The notes under the pieces were generated by a model, which was not told the DNA's origin, did no database searches, and saw only the letters and a program-made list of their open reading frames with translations. This document shows positions 5,359-6,042 of a stretch of 6,042 nt of DNA, in pieces; positions within the stretch are counted from its first letter, which is position 1; each line of letters opens with the position of its first letter. The translations under genes were made by a program, and so were the position numbers. The DNA lies in contig JAHDFG010000132.1 of the NCBI GenBank assembly GCA_020628265.1, positions 1 to 6,042 of the forward strand. The letters run 5' to 3'. This stretch comes from Pseudooctadecabacter sp. (lineage in GTDB: Bacteria; Pseudomonadota; Alphaproteobacteria; Rhodobacterales; Rhodobacteraceae).

Positions 5359-6042
5359 ATGTCCGATCTGGCGCAGACGCCACTCTATGATCTTCACGTT
5401 GAATTGGGGGCCAAGATGGTCCCGTTTGCGGGCTATTCGATGCCCGTCCAATACGCGGCTGGTGTGATGCAGGAACATCTGCACACCCGCGCCAAGGCCG
5501 GTCTGTTTGACGTCAGCCACATGGGGCAGGTCATCGTAAAGGGTGCGGATTATGCGGCCACTGCTGCTGCGCTAGAGACGCTTATGCCCGTGAACATCGC
5601 CGGATTGGGCGAGGGGCGGCAGCGGTATGGCGTCTTCACCAATGACCGTGGTGGCATCAAGGACGATCTGATGTTCGCCAATCGGGGCGACCATATTTTC
5701 GTCGTGGTCAACGCGGCCTGTAAGGTCAGTGATCTGGCGCATTTGCGAACTCTGGACGGTGTTGACGTGACCGAGATCACCGACCGCGCGCTTCTCGCGT
5801 TGCAGGGCCCTGCATCCGAGGGCGTGTTGGCGGCGATGGACCCGCGTGCAGCAGATATGCGGTTCATGGATGTGGCCGATCTGGTGCTGAACGGGGCCGA
5901 TTGCTGGGTGTCCCGTTCCGGCTACACCGGTGAGGACGGCTATGAGATTTCGGTGCCGGCGGATCAGGCCGAGGGCTTGGCGCGCGCGCTTCTGGCTCAT
6001 GATGATGTTGAGCCGATTGGGTTAGGTGCGCGGGACAGCCTG
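5359..6042 (+). CDS. gcvT: Glycine cleavage system T protein, aminomethyltransferase (3' end outside window)
   Basis: The first 228 residues of a protein that is usually about 365-375 residues; the frame stays open to the last base. T protein takes the aminomethyl group from the lipoyl arm of H protein, passes the one-carbon unit to tetrahydrofolate and releases ammonia, in the cytosolic glycine cleavage complex. Visible family motifs are TPLYDLHVELGAKMVPFAGY (residues 7-26), GLFDVSHMGQ, the segment GGIKDDLMF with D102/D103 (one corresponding to the catalytic Asp101 of E. coli T protein), LALQGP and SGYTGEDGYEISVP. ATG at 5359 is chosen because it has a ribosome binding site (AAGGGG, 6 bases upstream) and the family N-terminus. 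The glycine riboswitch just upstream independently supports the assignment; gcvH and gcvP may follow outside the window. Confidence 0.96.
   Translation, partial: MSDLAQTPLYDLHVELGAKMVPFAGYSMPVQYAAGVMQEHLHTRAKAGLFDVSHMGQVIVKGADYAATAAALETLMPVNIAGLGEGRQRYGVFTNDRGGIKDDLMFANRGDHIFVVVNAACKVSDLAHLRTLDGVDVTEITDRALLALQGPASEGVLAAMDPRAADMRFMDVADLVLNGADCWVSRSGYTGEDGYEISVPADQAEGLARALLAHDDVEPIGLGARDSL

Noticed and set aside
5145..5390. Plus-strand 81-codon frame through the riboswitch region
   Set aside because: It covers the conserved cores of both glycine aptamers, so its apparent coding content reflects structured RNA. Only its last 24 codons are kept as a speculative upstream frame.

Overview
The window looks like chromosomal DNA of an alphaproteobacterium, most likely in the Rhodobacteraceae/Roseobacter group. 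This rests on the high GC content, GTG/GGC-rich codon use, the zinc-ribbon form of HemY, the four-gene Anbu cluster and a tandem glycine riboswitch directly ahead of gcvT. No species is assigned. All recognisable genes lie on the + strand. No mobile element, CRISPR array or phage gene is visible.

Layout. (1) Positions 1-821: the C-terminal part of a HemY-type protein, cut by the left edge. (2) Positions 838-1018: a short hairpin, a complete tRNA-Thr(CGT) with encoded CCA, and a second hairpin that may end the tRNA transcript. (3) Positions 1103-5046: a tight four-gene cluster encoding a circularly permuted ATP-grasp protein, an alpha-E domain protein, a bacterial transglutaminase-like protein and the proteasome-related peptidase Anbu. 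The first two genes share one base, the next gap is 5 bases and the last is 22 bases, so they probably form one operon. (4) Positions 5047-5358: a regulatory leader with an inverted repeat, a two-aptamer glycine riboswitch and a hairpin over the ribosome binding site. (5) Positions 5359-6042: the start of gcvT, the glycine cleavage system aminomethyltransferase, cut by the right edge.

How the genes work together. The ATP-grasp, alpha-E, transglutaminase and Anbu families are known to cluster in many bacteria. Comparative genomics has predicted that they form a peptide-ligation or protein-modification system, with an ATP-dependent ligase, a helical partner, a papain-fold enzyme that could cut or transfer amide bonds, and a self-compartmentalising threonine peptidase. 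The substrate is not known. This cluster is the most interesting system here, and all four genes look intact. The glycine riboswitch is a separate unit that should control gcvT and probably the downstream gcv genes, with free glycine raising expression of its own degradation pathway. The spacer after the aptamers holds mutually exclusive hairpins that fit a translational switch at the gcvT ribosome binding site.
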